A stretch of DNA of 64,000 bases from Campylobacter massiliensis (GCF_014253065.1 NZ_JACLZK010000001.1:496001-560000), one strand, 5' to 3'. Counted from the first letter of the stretch, positions 16,885-25,884 are shown. The notes: generated by a model from the sequence alone, not told the origin. A program made the numbers and translations.

Positions 16885-17157
16885 TTATTTATCTCTGAGA
16901 TTTAGCTCAGCGATAACTTTTGTGTAAGCTGCGTAATCTTTAGCTTTTAGATATTTCATCAAGCGTTTTCTGCGGCCGACTATTTTAAGTAGTCCGAGGC
17001 GAGACGAGTGATCTTTTTTGTAGATTTTTAGGTGCTCGGTTAGCTCCTCGACTCTTGCGGTTAGCAATGCGATCTGAACTTCCGGAGAGCCCGTATCTTT
17101 CTCTTTTCTAGCGAATTTCGCAACAATTTCTGCTTTTTTAGCCGAATCCAAAGCCAT
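16885..17157 (-). CDS. rpsO: 30S ribosomal protein S15
   Basis: Primary 16S-binding protein of the small subunit platform. From the chosen ATG it has 90 residues, the usual length, with the family blocks [42 protein letters not shown] and LKAKDY. The ATG at 17157 is chosen because AGGAGG lies 6 bases upstream (17162-17167) and homology starts there; the open frame continues 31 codons upstream but those residues match nothing. Divergent from the Rrf2 regulator. Terminator directly downstream, so it is monocistronic. Confidence 0.98.
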   Translation of the reverse strand: MALDSAKKAEIVAKFARKEKDTGSPEVQIALLTARVEELTEHLKIYKKDHSSRLGLLKIVGRRKRLMKYLKAKDYAAYTKVIAELNLRDK

Positions 17158-17301
17158 AATGACCTCCTGATTGGTGAGATTAAAAAAGGCGATTATATCA
17201 TAAAAATCAAAAAATGCGGCGCCTGTTTTAAAAAATATTGATTTAATCAAATTTGCAGATAAAATTTAATAAAATATCCGCAAAAAATTTAAGGGGAATT
17301 T

Positions 17302-17706
17302 ATGCTTTTGACAAAAGCGAGCGAATACGCGCTGCTTTCACTGATTTACATAGCGCAAAAAGACGCTCCCTCGGACGTCGATACGATGTCGGGCGAGCTT
17401 GAGATATCAAAAAGCTTTTTGGCTAAAATTTTGCAAAATTTGGCCAGAGAGGGCATTTTGGTTTCGTTTAAGGGCGCAAACGGCGGATTCATGCTCGCGC
17501 AAAAGCCTGAAGAAATCAGTATAAAAAGAATAATCGAAAGCGCCGAAAAGCGTAAAATGGCGGTATTTGAGTGCTCGATCTCGGCTGATAGCTGTGCTTC
17601 CAGCAAGGGCGGAATGTGTCAAATTTGGCCGATGTTTAGCGCGCTTCAGTCTAAAATCGACGATTTTTTAGATACGATTACGCTAGCAAATATAATCAAG
17701 AAGTAA
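17302..17706 (+). CDS. Rrf2-family regulator with a three-cysteine cluster site
   Basis: 134-residue transcription regulator of the Rrf2 family (IscR, NsrR, RsrR relatives). The N-terminal winged helix covers SEYALLSLIYIAQK through FLAKILQNLAREGILVSFKGANGGFMLA. Cysteines at 91, 98 and 106 (CSISADSCASSKGGMC) have the C-X6-C-X7-C spacing that binds an Fe-S cluster in this family, so it probably senses iron, NO, oxygen or redox state. The ribosome site AAGGGGAA precedes the ATG. flhA starts 4 bases after the stop codon, so the two are co-transcribed. The pairing with flhA also occurs in C. jejuni. Confidence 0.88.
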   Translation: MLLTKASEYALLSLIYIAQKDAPSDVDTMSGELEISKSFLAKILQNLAREGILVSFKGANGGFMLAQKPEEISIKRIIESAEKRKMAVFECSISADSCASSKGGMCQIWPMFSALQSKIDDFLDTITLANIIKK

Positions 17707-17709
17707 ATT

Positions 17710-19872
17710 TTGGCAAAACAAAAGCGCAATATCCTAACCCTGGTCGCACCGTTTTTAGAGCCTATCATAAGGTTTAAGGGGCTCACGATCGTCGGCGTCA
17801 TAATCGCCATCCTAGCGATCATCATCGTGCCGCTTCCTAGCGCGGTTTTGGACTTTTTTCTTGCGCTTTCCATCTCTATCTCGGTGCTCATCATCCTTAT
17901 CGCCGTTTACGTGCCAAAGCCTACCGACCTTAGCACGTTTCCGACGCTTATTCTCATCATCACGCTTTTTAGACTCTCGCTAAACATAGCCACCACGCGC
18001 ATGATTTTGAGCGAAGGGCACAACGGTCCCGATGCCGTGAGCGAGATAATCTCAAGCTTCGGGCAGTTCGTCGTAGGCGGCAACTACGTCATCGGCGTGA
18101 TCGTCTTTACGATCCTAGTGCTTATAAATTTCATGGTCGTTACCAAAGGCTCGACGCGCGTGAGCGAGGTGCAGGCGAGATTTACGCTCGATGCGATGCC
18201 GGGTAAACAAATGGCGATAGACGCCGACCTAAACGCCGGTCTAATCGACGAAAAGACCGCCAGAGAGCGCCGCGAAGCCATCATCGGCGAGGCGAATTTC
18301 TACGGAGCGATGGATGGTTCGTCTAAATTTATAAAAGGCGATGCGGTCGCGGGCATCATCATCACGATCATAAACATCGTCGGCGGCTTTCTCATCGGTT
18401 CGTTTCAGTACGGCCTAGATATGGCTACCTCGGCGCAAAACTACACGATCCTAACGATCGGCGACGGTCTAGTGAGCCAGATCCCGGGCCTCATCACGTC
18501 GACGGCTACGGCGATCATCATCACTCGAGCTAGCAAGGACGATGAAAATTTCGCCGAGGGCTCGCTAACGCAGCTGCTAGGCGAATATAAAACGCTTTTA
18601 ATAGTCGGCTTCATACTATTTATCTTTGCTCTAGTTCCAGGGCTTCCGACGCTATCTCTCGGATTTATCTCGCTTCTGTTTTTAAGTATGGGCTTTATAA
18701 TGAAAGAGGTAAAAGAGGGCAAGATAAATTTGACCGCCAAGGTCCAAAGCGCAAGCTCTATCCAAGGCGAAGAAGAAGGGCAGACTGCACCAAAACCCCC
18801 TAAAAAAAGCGAAGAAGAAATCGCCCGCGAAGAGGAAGCTAAGATAAACGACATCTTAAAGCTTGAAATTTTAGAACTCGATCTAGGTTACGGCCTGCTA
18901 AAGATCGCCGAGACCGATCTCATCGAGCGCATACGAGCTATGCGCCGAAATATCGCCGCACAGCTTGGTTTTTTGATGCCAAAGATCCGTATCCGTGATA
19001 ATCTCCAACTACCGCCCAACGAATACCGCTTCAAGCTAAAAGGCGTCGTGATCGGGCAGGGGGAAATTTACGCGGATAAATTCCTCGCGATGGATAGCGG
19101 GCTAGTTAGCGACAACATCGAAGGCATCCCGACTAAAGAGCCGGCGTTTGGCCTAGACGCGCTATGGATCGATGCGAGCGTGAAGGAGGACGCGATACTA
19201 AGCGGCTACACGATCGTAGATCCCGCAAGCGTCATCTCCACGCACATGAGCGAGCTGATAAAGCAAAACGCCGCCGAGCTCCTAACTCGCCAAGAGACGC
19301 AAAATTTGCTCGACAAGCTAAAATCTGAATACCCCGTCATCGTCGAGGATACGCTGCGTATCGCGCCTATCGGAGTGATCCAAAAGGTGCTAAAAGCGCT
19401 GCTAAAAGACCACATCCCGATAAAAGATATGCTAAGCATCCTAGAGGCGCTAAGCGACATCGCCGAGGTTAGTAAGAACCTCGATATGATCGTCGAACAC
19501 GTCCGCACCGCGCTTGCTCGCGCTATCACTTCGCTTTACGTCGATGAGGGCGGGCGCTTAAATTTCTACGTGATGGAGCCCGCCGCGCAGCAAAAGCTGA
19601 TCGACGCCGTGCAGTATAAAGACGGCGCGTATCACCTAATGATAAACGTCTCGCAGACGTCGGCGATCGTGCAGGCTCTGCGCGAGGCGAGGGCGAAGCG
19701 GCCGATCTCGGAGTACGGCTCGATGATACTTTGCGTGGAGCCTAGCTTGCGTAAATTTATCGCTGATATCTGTACAAATTTCGCCATAGATATCACGGTG
19801 CTTAGCTTTGCCGAAGTCGTGGCAAATACGCCGTTTGAGACGCTAGGCACGATAGAAATATCAAATTTGTAA
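17710..19872 (+). CDS. flhA: Flagellar biosynthesis protein FlhA
   Basis: Core export-gate protein of the flagellar type III secretion apparatus; in Campylobacter it is also needed for the FlgSR/sigma-54 checkpoint. 720 residues. An N-terminal membrane domain with about eight helices (to about residue 330) includes the conserved FHIPEP-type region: TLFRLSLNIATTRMIL at about 86-101 and EVQARFTLDAMPGKQMAIDADLNAG. A Lys/Glu-rich linker (about 340-385) leads to the cytosolic domain, which forms the nonameric ring. It starts with TTG, directly after the Rrf2 gene. Length is typical. Flagellin FlaC at 11.8 kb would be one of its cargoes. Confidence 0.98.
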   Translation: MAKQKRNILTLVAPFLEPIIRFKGLTIVGVIIAILAIIIVPLPSAVLDFFLALSISISVLIILIAVYVPKPTDLSTFPTLILIITLFRLSLNIATTRMILSEGHNGPDAVSEIISSFGQFVVGGNYVIGVIVFTILVLINFMVVTKGSTRVSEVQARFTLDAMPGKQMAIDADLNAGLIDEKTARERREAIIGEANFYGAMDGSSKFIKGDAVAGIIITIINIVGGFLIGSFQYGLDMATSAQNYTILTIGDGLVSQIPGLITSTATAIIITRASKDDENFAEGSLTQLLGEYKTLLIVGFILFIFALVPGLPTLSLGFISLLFLSMGFIMKEVKEGKINLTAKVQSASSIQGEEEGQTAPKPPKKSEEEIAREEEAKINDILKLEILELDLGYGLLKIAETDLIERIRAMRRNIAAQLGFLMPKIRIRDNLQLPPNEYRFKLKGVVIGQGEIYADKFLAMDSGLVSDNIEGIPTKEPAFGLDALWIDASVKEDAILSGYTIVDPASVISTHMSELIKQNAAELLTRQETQNLLDKLKSEYPVIVEDTLRIAPIGVIQKVLKALLKDHIPIKDMLSILEALSDIAEVSKNLDMIVEHVRTALARAITSLYVDEGGRLNFYVMEPAAQQKLIDAVQYKDGAYHLMINVSQTSAIVQALREARAKRPISEYGSMILCVEPSLRKFIADICTNFAIDITVLSFAEVVANTPFETLGTIEISNL

Positions 19873-19880
19873 GGAATAAA

Positions 19881-20999
19881 ATGACCATCCACCACCTTTC
19901 GCACACCGATCTGGACGGATACGGCGCGCAGGTAATAACGAATCACTATTTTAAAAACGTTAAATTTTATAACTCAAACTACGGCAAGGAGATCGACGAG
20001 AAATTTGATCAAATTTTGGCTCAAATTTCTGATAAAAACGCAGTCCAGACGCAGTCAAATTTAAGCGGCGAGCAAAATGTTAACTCGCAAAACGTGCCCG
20101 AAAATCGCGGCGAGGGCGAAGCGGCTAAAAATGACGAAAAAGCGCTCATCCTGATAACGGATCTAAATTTGACCGTGGAGCAGTGCGAAGCCTACGAAAA
20201 GGCGCTCGCAAATAAAAACGCTAAAATTTTGCTCCTTGATCACCACCAAAGCGGAGCCGAGTGCGCGAGCAAATTTAGCTGGTATTTTTTAGATAGCTCA
20301 AGGTGCGCGACTAAGATTACGCATGATTTTTTCTCTAAAATTTACGGTGTCGATGCGAGCCTAAATCACTTTAGCGACGTCGTAAATGCGGTCGATATCT
20401 GGCTAAAAGACGATGTAAATTTTGAAATGGGCAAGGTCGGACTCGGACTCGTCGCAAACGCAAAAGAGATAAACAAAACGATGTTTGAGGCTGAAAATTC
20501 GCGCTATCTTTTTTATCTAATCAAACGAGCGCGGGAGTTTTTTGACGCGGGAGACGACTACGTCGGGCTTGACGAGGCGATTTTCGGATTTAAAAAGGAT
20601 TTTTTCAAAGAGGATAAAAACGATACGCTAAGCAATCTGATCTCAGCATTCGTCGTAAAAAAACTAAGCGAGGAAAAAGAGAAATTTAGCATAAAATATA
20701 ACGACCTTAACGGCATTTTGACCTACAATATCGGTAACACCTCGGTTATCGGTAATGATTTTTTAGTCGCGAATCCCGATATTGATTTTTTCATCGACGT
20801 TACGAGCAAAAAGACGCTGAGCTTTCGCGCTAACGGCAAAGTAGACGTCAGCCAGATGGCTAAAAATTTAGTCGGCGGCGGTGGGCACGTGAACGCTAGC
20901 GGCGGGCTTTTTGCGGGCTTTAAGGATAGCTTTAGCTATGAAAACGTAAAAGCGCAGATAACCGACCTAATAACCAAAAAAACGATTTTACAAGGATAG
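19881..20999 (+). CDS. DHH-family phosphoesterase
   Basis: Putative Mn-dependent phosphodiesterase. Family motifs: SHTDLDGYGAQ at about residues 6-16, LITDLNL near 90, LLDHHQSG near 115 (the DHH triad), and a C-terminal DHHA1-type glycine-rich block, NLVGGGGHVNASGG near 330-345, which binds substrate. The nearest functional relatives cleave short oligonucleotides (nanoRNase) or cyclic dinucleotides, but membership in a specific group cannot be decided here. A hydrophilic insertion (about residues 45-85, QTQSNLSGEQNVNSQNVPEN) is unusual. Eight bases after flhA; it heads a tight run of five genes to 22860. Confidence 0.88.
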   Translation: MTIHHLSHTDLDGYGAQVITNHYFKNVKFYNSNYGKEIDEKFDQILAQISDKNAVQTQSNLSGEQNVNSQNVPENRGEGEAAKNDEKALILITDLNLTVEQCEAYEKALANKNAKILLLDHHQSGAECASKFSWYFLDSSRCATKITHDFFSKIYGVDASLNHFSDVVNAVDIWLKDDVNFEMGKVGLGLVANAKEINKTMFEAENSRYLFYLIKRAREFFDAGDDYVGLDEAIFGFKKDFFKEDKNDTLSNLISAFVVKKLSEEKEKFSIKYNDLNGILTYNIGNTSVIGNDFLVANPDIDFFIDVTSKKTLSFRANGKVDVSQMAKNLVGGGGHVNASGGLFAGFKDSFSYENVKAQITDLITKKTILQG

Positions 21000-21003
21000 A
21001 AAA

Positions 21004-21231
21004 ATGAAAGAAATAGAACCTACCGTAGATGAGCTAAGCTACGAGCTTTCGATGATGCTAGAGGCGATGCTGTATTATGCCGGCGTGAAAAAAGATAAGC
21101 TCGAGGACGCCGCCGAGACCTATATCGAGTGCATCGATGACGCGCTAGAAAACTCGGATGCCGAGGGCGTGGACGAGGTGCTCGAAGTCGTCGAATACAT
21201 GAAGAAAAATCACGCTAAATTTTTCAAATGA
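21004..21231 (+). CDS. Small acidic helical protein
   Basis: 75 residues, strongly acidic and predicted all-helical (ELSYELSMMLEAMLYYAGV, AAETYIECIDDALENSDAEGVDEVLEVVEYMKKNHAKFF). No signal peptide or known motif. It starts 4 bases after the DHH gene and its stop overlaps the next ATG (ATGA), so it is embedded in an operon and very likely real. It could be a small binding partner of the DHH protein; that is inference from position only. Confidence 0.75.
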   Translation: MKEIEPTVDELSYELSMMLEAMLYYAGVKKDKLEDAAETYIECIDDALENSDAEGVDEVLEVVEYMKKNHAKFFK

Positions 21232-21407
21232 AAACTCTAGCGCAAATTTTACTTTTATCGGCTCTGGTGGCGATGCTGGGCGGTTGCGTGTTTTTAAACG
21301 ACCGCGGCGTGACGACGAAGTACTACAACGAGTGCAAGGAGTACTACGACGCGACGGGTGTCTATCACAAAGAGTGCCCTAAAAACATCATCGACTGGAC
21401 GGAGTGA
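21228..21407 (+). CDS. Small lipoprotein (59 residues)
   Basis: The start ATG overlaps the preceding TGA (ATGA) and its TGA overlaps the ATG of cmoB (TGATG). The protein has a lipoprotein signal peptide ending in the lipobox LGGC (cysteine 20), then a short mature part with two more cysteines ([19 protein letters not shown]) that could form a disulfide. A small lipoprotein gene also lies next to the cmoB/hotdog pair in C. jejuni (Cj0978c region), which supports this call. Function unknown; an envelope-anchored peptide of about 40 residues. Confidence 0.82.
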   Translation: MKTLAQILLLSALVAMLGGCVFLNDRGVTTKYYNECKEYYDATGVYHKECPKNIIDWTE

Positions 21408-22312
21408 TGAGCTTAGAAGCGGCTAGAGCAGCGAAGGCTAGGGAGCTGGCGGGCAAAACCTACGCGCCTTTGATACGCGAGGTAGAGGAGCTAGCGGCTA
21501 AATTTAAGGGGCGCGAATTTGAGCTTAAATTTGACGATATAGTCGAGATAAATGCAAATTTAAACCCCGCCCAGCGCGAAGAGACGCTGCAAACAGCGCT
21601 AAATTTACGCTCGTGGCGCAAGGGGCCGTTTAAGATAGACGATATCTTGATAGACAGCGAGTGGAGGAGTTTTGTCAAATTTAACCTGCTCGAGCCGCAC
21701 ATGGATCTAGCAGACAAGGTCGTGGGCGATATCGGCTGCAACAACGGCTACTATCTCTTCCGCATGTTGCCGCAGCGTCCAAAAAAGCTGATCGGTTTTG
21801 ATCCCGGCGTGATGAGTTTTTTGCAGTTTAAATTTATCGACGCGTTTGCGCGCTCGGGCATAGAGTACGAGCTACTAGGCGTCGAGCATCTGCCGCACTA
21901 CGGCGTCAAATTTGACGTGCTCTTTTGTCTTGGCGTACTCTATCACAGAAGCGATCCGGTGCGTACGCTAAAAGAGCTAAAAGGCGCGCTAAATGCGGGC
22001 GGCGAGCTATTTTTGGACACGATGTATCTTGATATGCAGGGCGATTTTGCCTTGAGCCCTAAAAATACATACTCAAAGATACCAAATATCTACTTTGTGC
22101 CGACTATTAGCGCGCTTTTAAACTGGTGCGAGAGGGCAAATTTTAAAGATGCGCAAATTTTAGCCACAAAGCCGACGGACGAGCGCGAGCAGCGAAAAAC
22201 CGAGTGGATCTTGGGTCAGAGTTTGGGCGATTTCCTCGATCCCGCAGACCCTGCGCGCACGGTCGAGGGCTATCCCGCGCCAAAACGGGTCTATCTAAAA
22301 CTAAGCGTATAA
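21407..22312 (+). CDS. cmoB: tRNA U34 carboxymethyltransferase CmoB
   Basis: CmoB transfers the carboxymethyl group of carboxy-S-adenosyl-methionine to 5-hydroxyuridine at the wobble base of tRNA, giving cmo5U and broader codon reading. 301 residues from the ATG at 21407, a normal length. The Rossmann motif [13 protein letters not shown] is near residue 110, and the CmoB-specific [13 protein letters not shown] and [17 protein letters not shown] blocks are both present. A GTG one codon upstream is possible, but the TGATG overlap with the lipoprotein gene favours 21407. CmoA, which makes the co-substrate, is not in this window. Confidence 0.93.
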   Translation: MSLEAARAAKARELAGKTYAPLIREVEELAAKFKGREFELKFDDIVEINANLNPAQREETLQTALNLRSWRKGPFKIDDILIDSEWRSFVKFNLLEPHMDLADKVVGDIGCNNGYYLFRMLPQRPKKLIGFDPGVMSFLQFKFIDAFARSGIEYELLGVEHLPHYGVKFDVLFCLGVLYHRSDPVRTLKELKGALNAGGELFLDTMYLDMQGDFALSPKNTYSKIPNIYFVPTISALLNWCERANFKDAQILATKPTDEREQRKTEWILGQSLGDFLDPADPARTVEGYPAPKRVYLKLSV

Positions 22313-22323
22313 AAAGGTGAAAA

Positions 22324-22860
22324 ATGGACGAAAATATCTACGACGACAACAGTAGCGACGGGGTTGTTCTGCCAGAGGACGAAAATCCGTTTCGCAACGA
22401 ACTAAAAACCTCGCCGAATATAAAAATCGGTCTTAGCGGCGCCGTGACGCAGCTCGAGCCAAATCACGCTAAAACGCGCTTTTTCGCCACTAGCGACATG
22501 GTTGCCGATAGCGAGGGGCTTATACACAGCGGGTTTGTTTTCTCTGCGGCTAGCTACGCGGCGATGGCGGCGGTCAATGAGACTTTTAGCGTCGTTATCG
22601 GCGCCAAGATACATTTTTTCGCTCCAACCAAGCTAAACGAAGCGATCGAATTCGACGCACGCTCACACTTTAACGAGAGCAAGAAGCGCGAGGTGCGAGT
22701 AACTGGTACGACGAACGACATAAAGGTGTTTGAGGGGACTTTTCAGGTCGTGATTTTAGAGGATCATATCTTTAAAATTTACAAAACCAACCTGCAAAAA
22801 CAAGCCGCGCAAAGACGAAACGAAGAAAAACGCAAAGAAGAGGCAAAGCAAAACGCATAA
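22324..22860 (+). CDS. Hotdog-fold protein, Cj0977-like
   Basis: 178-residue protein with a central hotdog domain (about residues 40-155: GLIHSGFVFSAASYAAMAA, then VVIGAKIHFFAPTKLNEAIEF). It is the likely counterpart of C. jejuni Cj0977, which also follows cmoB, adopts an acyl-CoA-binding hotdog fold, is controlled with flagellar genes and is needed for invasion rather than motility. The acidic N-terminal extension and the Lys/Arg/Gln-rich tail lie outside the fold. No classical thioesterase catalytic Asp/Glu is evident in the HSGFVFS helix, so it may bind rather than cleave acyl-CoA. Last gene of the operon; a terminator follows. Confidence 0.85.
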   Translation: MDENIYDDNSSDGVVLPEDENPFRNELKTSPNIKIGLSGAVTQLEPNHAKTRFFATSDMVADSEGLIHSGFVFSAASYAAMAAVNETFSVVIGAKIHFFAPTKLNEAIEFDARSHFNESKKREVRVTGTTNDIKVFEGTFQVVILEDHIFKIYKTNLQKQAAQRRNEEKRKEEAKQNA

Positions 22861-22887
22861 AAACGATCAAATTTAAAAGCACGCCGG

Positions 22888-22920
22888 GCGGCGCGGTAAA
22901 TTTAGCGCCGCTTTTGCGTT
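22888..22920 (+). terminator. Terminator after the hotdog gene
   Basis: GCGGCGC (22888-22894) pairs with GCGCCGC (22905-22911), loop of 10 containing AAATTT, then TTTTGCGTTT. Confidence 0.75.
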
Positions 22921-23049
22921 TGAATTTTATTTATCGCCGTCTTTTTCGGCGGTATTTTGGCAAAACCTGCATAAATTTACTGCTGTCAAATTTGCCTTTT
23001 AAAATTTGGCGCGGTTATTTTGAAACTTTAAAAGCTCAAATTTAACCCG

Positions 23050-23673
23050 CTAAAATCTCATCTCTTTGCCTATCATATCTATCCAAAAGTCCAAATTCGC
23101 CTGCTCGGCCTTTAGCGTCGTTTTGTCGCCGTGGCCTGGATACAGTATAAAATCTCCCTGCATTTTTTTGCATTTTAGCAAGCTTTGGCGCATATCCTCG
23201 GCATTTGAAAACGGAAAATCATAGCGTCCGATCGAGCCTCTAAATAAAAAATCTCCGCTAAAAATGACGTCGTCAACACGCACCATACAGCATCCCGGCG
23301 TATGCCCAGGAAAGTGCATAAACTCGATCTCAAAGTCCTCTATGTTAAATTTAACGTCCTCAAATTTCGCTCCGCCTACGCAGATCGCATCATACATCGG
23401 CTGCTGTCCGGCGTCCCAAAGGTCTTCGTGAAGCATGAAATTATCGCTATTATGGATATATACCGGGATATTAAAAAAATTTTTTAAGCTAACATTGTCA
23501 AGAACGTGATCGGAGTGTCCGTGAGTGTTTAAAATAGTGAGCGGCGCGTGTGAATTTTTTACGACAAAGTCATATGAATCTTGACCTGGATCAATAATAA
23601 TCTCGCGCCCATTTTTGGATACTACGTAGCAGTTGGTTTGATAATCTCCGCATGGTTTTGAAAAAATTTTCAC
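23050..23673 (-). CDS. MBL-fold metallo-hydrolase (glyoxalase II-like)
   Basis: Binuclear metal hydrolase of the metallo-beta-lactamase fold, 207 residues. The metal-binding HGHSDH motif is at residues 51-56; further ligands are in HFPGHTPGCCMV and SGDFLF, with the C-terminal YPGHGDKT. The short form, lacking the C-terminal helical domain of true glyoxalase II, is typical of YcbL-like enzymes that hydrolyse thioesters such as S-lactoylglutathione or related compounds. Substrate is not certain in Campylobacter, which lacks glutathione. Divergent from nadE, the same arrangement as in C. jejuni. Confidence 0.92.
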   Translation of the reverse strand: MKIFSKPCGDYQTNCYVVSKNGREIIIDPGQDSYDFVVKNSHAPLTILNTHGHSDHVLDNVSLKNFFNIPVYIHNSDNFMLHEDLWDAGQQPMYDAICVGGAKFEDVKFNIEDFEIEFMHFPGHTPGCCMVRVDDVIFSGDFLFRGSIGRYDFPFSNAEDMRQSLLKCKKMQGDFILYPGHGDKTTLKAEQANLDFWIDMIGKEMRF

Positions 23674-23751
23674 GTTTGTCCTTTTATAAAATTTAATTAA
23701 AATAAATTGTATATTTTTTAAGCTTAAAAGTTAAATTTTATAAAAAAATTG

Positions 23752-23757
23752 TATAAT
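23752..23757 (+). promoter_or_regulatory. Candidate -10 element of nadE
   Basis: TATAAT at 23752-23757 in an A/T-rich region, with no clear -35, the usual Campylobacter pattern. It would give a leader of about 30 bases before the ATG at 23792. Confidence 0.55.
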
Positions 23758-23791
23758 ATTTTGGAATTTAAATTTATCGGTGATAATCGTT

Positions 23792-24547
23792 ATGAAAAAT
23801 TATTCGCAAATCAGCCTAAAGCTAACCGAGTTTTTGGCGAGCTACCTCGAAAAAAGCGGCGCAAAAGGCTTTGTTTTGGGCGTTAGCGGCGGTCTAGACT
23901 CTGCCGTCGTAGCCGCTCTTTGCGCGCGCACGGGCTTTGAAACGCATGCGCTTTTGATGCCGACGAAGTACTCGAACGAGCGAAATTTAAGCGACGCGCT
24001 AAAGCTTTGCGAAGATCTAAAAATAACGCATAAAATCATCGAAATCCAGCCGATTTTGGATAGCTTTACCGCGCAAATCGGCGAGCCGCTGTCAAATTTG
24101 CGCATGGGAAATCTAAGCGCAAGAGCGAGGATGTGCCTGCTTTACGACTATTCGGCAAAGGTAAATGCGTTAGTCGTGGGCACTAGCAACAAAAGTGAGC
24201 GCCTTCTTGGATACGGCACGATCTACGGCGATATGGCGTGCGCGCTAAATCCGATTGGCGAGCTCTTTAAGACTGAAATTTACGAGCTGGCTAAAGAGCT
24301 TGGTATCGATGAAAAAATCATCGTAAAAGCCCCGTCCGCCGATCTTTGGCAAGGACAAAGCGACGAGGCTGATATAGGCTATAGCTACGAGCGGCTGGAT
24401 GAGGTCTTGCGTCTGGCGCAGAGTAAAAGCGAGGCCGAGCTAGCGAGCGAATTTGACCCAAAGCTCGTTGCGACGGTGTTTTCAAGAATGAGAGCAAATA
24501 AATTTAAACTCTCGCTGCCGCCGATTGCTAGCGTGAACGGCGAGTAA
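23792..24547 (+). CDS. nadE: NH3-dependent NAD+ synthetase
   Basis: Last step of NAD synthesis: amidates deamido-NAD with ammonia and ATP. 251 residues from the ATG at 23792; a GTG 12 bases upstream is also open, but the family N-terminus fits the ATG. The PP-loop motif SGGLDS is at residues 32-37, and VVGTSNKSERLLGYGTIYGD is the substrate-binding block. There is no glutaminase domain, so free ammonia is the nitrogen donor. Divergent from the MBL gene. lpxK, thrC and kdsB follow downstream as in C. jejuni, with a DegT-like gene inserted between. Confidence 0.96.
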   Translation: MKNYSQISLKLTEFLASYLEKSGAKGFVLGVSGGLDSAVVAALCARTGFETHALLMPTKYSNERNLSDALKLCEDLKITHKIIEIQPILDSFTAQIGEPLSNLRMGNLSARARMCLLYDYSAKVNALVVGTSNKSERLLGYGTIYGDMACALNPIGELFKTEIYELAKELGIDEKIIVKAPSADLWQGQSDEADIGYSYERLDEVLRLAQSKSEAELASEFDPKLVATVFSRMRANKFKLSLPPIASVNGE

Positions 24548-24747
24548 AATTTGAGCTAAATTTACGGCTACGGCGATAAATTTGGCTGAGGTTTTGAAAG
24601 TCAAAAACGGTGAAATTTGACGGTAGAGTCGCGATGATTTTGCTGAAAGTAAAAAAATAGATAAAACTGCCGCAAATTCGGCTCTAAAGTAAAATTTAAA
24701 AAACGAAATTTAAAAGGTAAGATAAAAATAAAAAACAAGGAGGCACA

Positions 24748-25884
24748 ATGGAAGAGATAGCGTTTTATCGACCGTCCATCGACGAGGCCGAAACCACGCT
24801 CATCAAAGAGGCTCTAAAAGACCACGGATCGGCGATCGTGGAGAGGCTTGAGTCCGAGCTTACGGAGTATTTTGGCGTAAAGCACGCCATCACTACAAAT
24901 AACAACAGCGCCGCCCATCATTTGGCGCTTTGCTCGATGGATCTAAAACGCGGCGACAAGATTATCTGCTCGGTAAACTCCACTCCGAGCGTGGCGCAGG
25001 CGATTAGACACTTTGATGCCGAGCCGATATTCGTCGACATCAACGAAGACGACTTTAACATGAACGCCGAGTCGCTACGAAATACGCTAAAAGTGCACAA
25101 TCATAAAAAGCTAAAAGGTATATTCGTAAACCACGTAGCGGGACAGGCTTCTGATATGGACGAGATTTACGCTATCGCGCAGGAGTACGACGTAAAGGTA
25201 CTAGACGACGCCGGCAAGTCCATCGGTTTAACCTATAACGGCGTTAAAATCGGCTCCGATAGCCGCTCGCTCATCTCTTGTTTTAACGTGCATTCGCAGC
25301 TAACTAACCCGATCGCGACGGCCGGCTTTATGCTGACCGACGACGACGCGGTCGCCGAGCGCGCTAGGCTACTGCGAAACCACGCGATCATAAAAGGCGG
25401 CATAGACAAAGACGGCAACCTAGGCTACGTCTACGATGTCGTCGATATCGGCGTGAAGTATGATCTAACCGGGCTTTGCGCGGCGTATGCGGTGGCTCAG
25501 TTTGAAAAAACGGATAAATTTATCGCTAGGCGCAGACAGATCGCAGCCATCTACGACAAAGAGCTCGCAGACTGCCCGCACGTCTCGCTACCGATCAAAA
25601 AGCGCGATCACGTCTACATCCAGTACATCATCAAGATCGATAAAAACCGCGACGGGTTCGCCAAAGAACTACTAGAGCGCGGCATCCACACGGCGCTTCA
25701 CTATAAGCCGATGCACCTTTTGAGCTACTATAAAAGCAAATACGGGCTTAAGGTAAATTCCTTCCCGAATGCGCTAAAAACATATCAGCAGGTGCTTTCG
25801 CTGCCGGTTTACAACGCGCTTAGCGACGAAGAGGTCGCCTATATCTGCGAGAGCGTGCGAGAGATAGCCAAAACGCGTGTTTAA
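24748..25884 (+). CDS. DegT/DnrJ/EryC1-fold protein lacking the PLP lysine
   Basis: 378-residue member of the sugar aminotransferase (DegT) family, by fold blocks in order: LIKEALKDHGSAIVERLESEL, TTNNNSAAHHLAL (phosphate-binding region), AIRHFDAEPIFVDIN, NHVAGQASDMDEI, VLDDAG, and the C-terminal FPNALKTYQQVLSLPVYNAL. The position of the Schiff-base lysine, normally in H-x-x-K-x-L, reads HSQLTNP: Leu185 replaces Lys, while Lys157 takes the place of the usual Gln/His in the DDA(A)Q motif. It therefore may not be an ordinary transaminase. A strong AAGGAGG ribosome site precedes the ATG. lpxK starts inside its last codons, suggesting a link to lipid A or glycan chemistry (inference). Confidence 0.85.
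   Translation: MEEIAFYRPSIDEAETTLIKEALKDHGSAIVERLESELTEYFGVKHAITTNNNSAAHHLALCSMDLKRGDKIICSVNSTPSVAQAIRHFDAEPIFVDINEDDFNMNAESLRNTLKVHNHKKLKGIFVNHVAGQASDMDEIYAIAQEYDVKVLDDAGKSIGLTYNGVKIGSDSRSLISCFNVHSQLTNPIATAGFMLTDDDAVAERARLLRNHAIIKGGIDKDGNLGYVYDVVDIGVKYDLTGLCAAYAVAQFEKTDKFIARRRQIAAIYDKELADCPHVSLPIKKRDHVYIQYIIKIDKNRDGFAKELLERGIHTALHYKPMHLLSYYKSKYGLKVNSFPNALKTYQQVLSLPVYNALSDEEVAYICESVREIAKTRV

Noticed and set aside
24748-25884. Reading the lysine-less DegT gene as a pseudogene
   Set aside because: The frame is complete, other family blocks are intact, the ribosome site is strong and lpxK translation depends on it by overlap.
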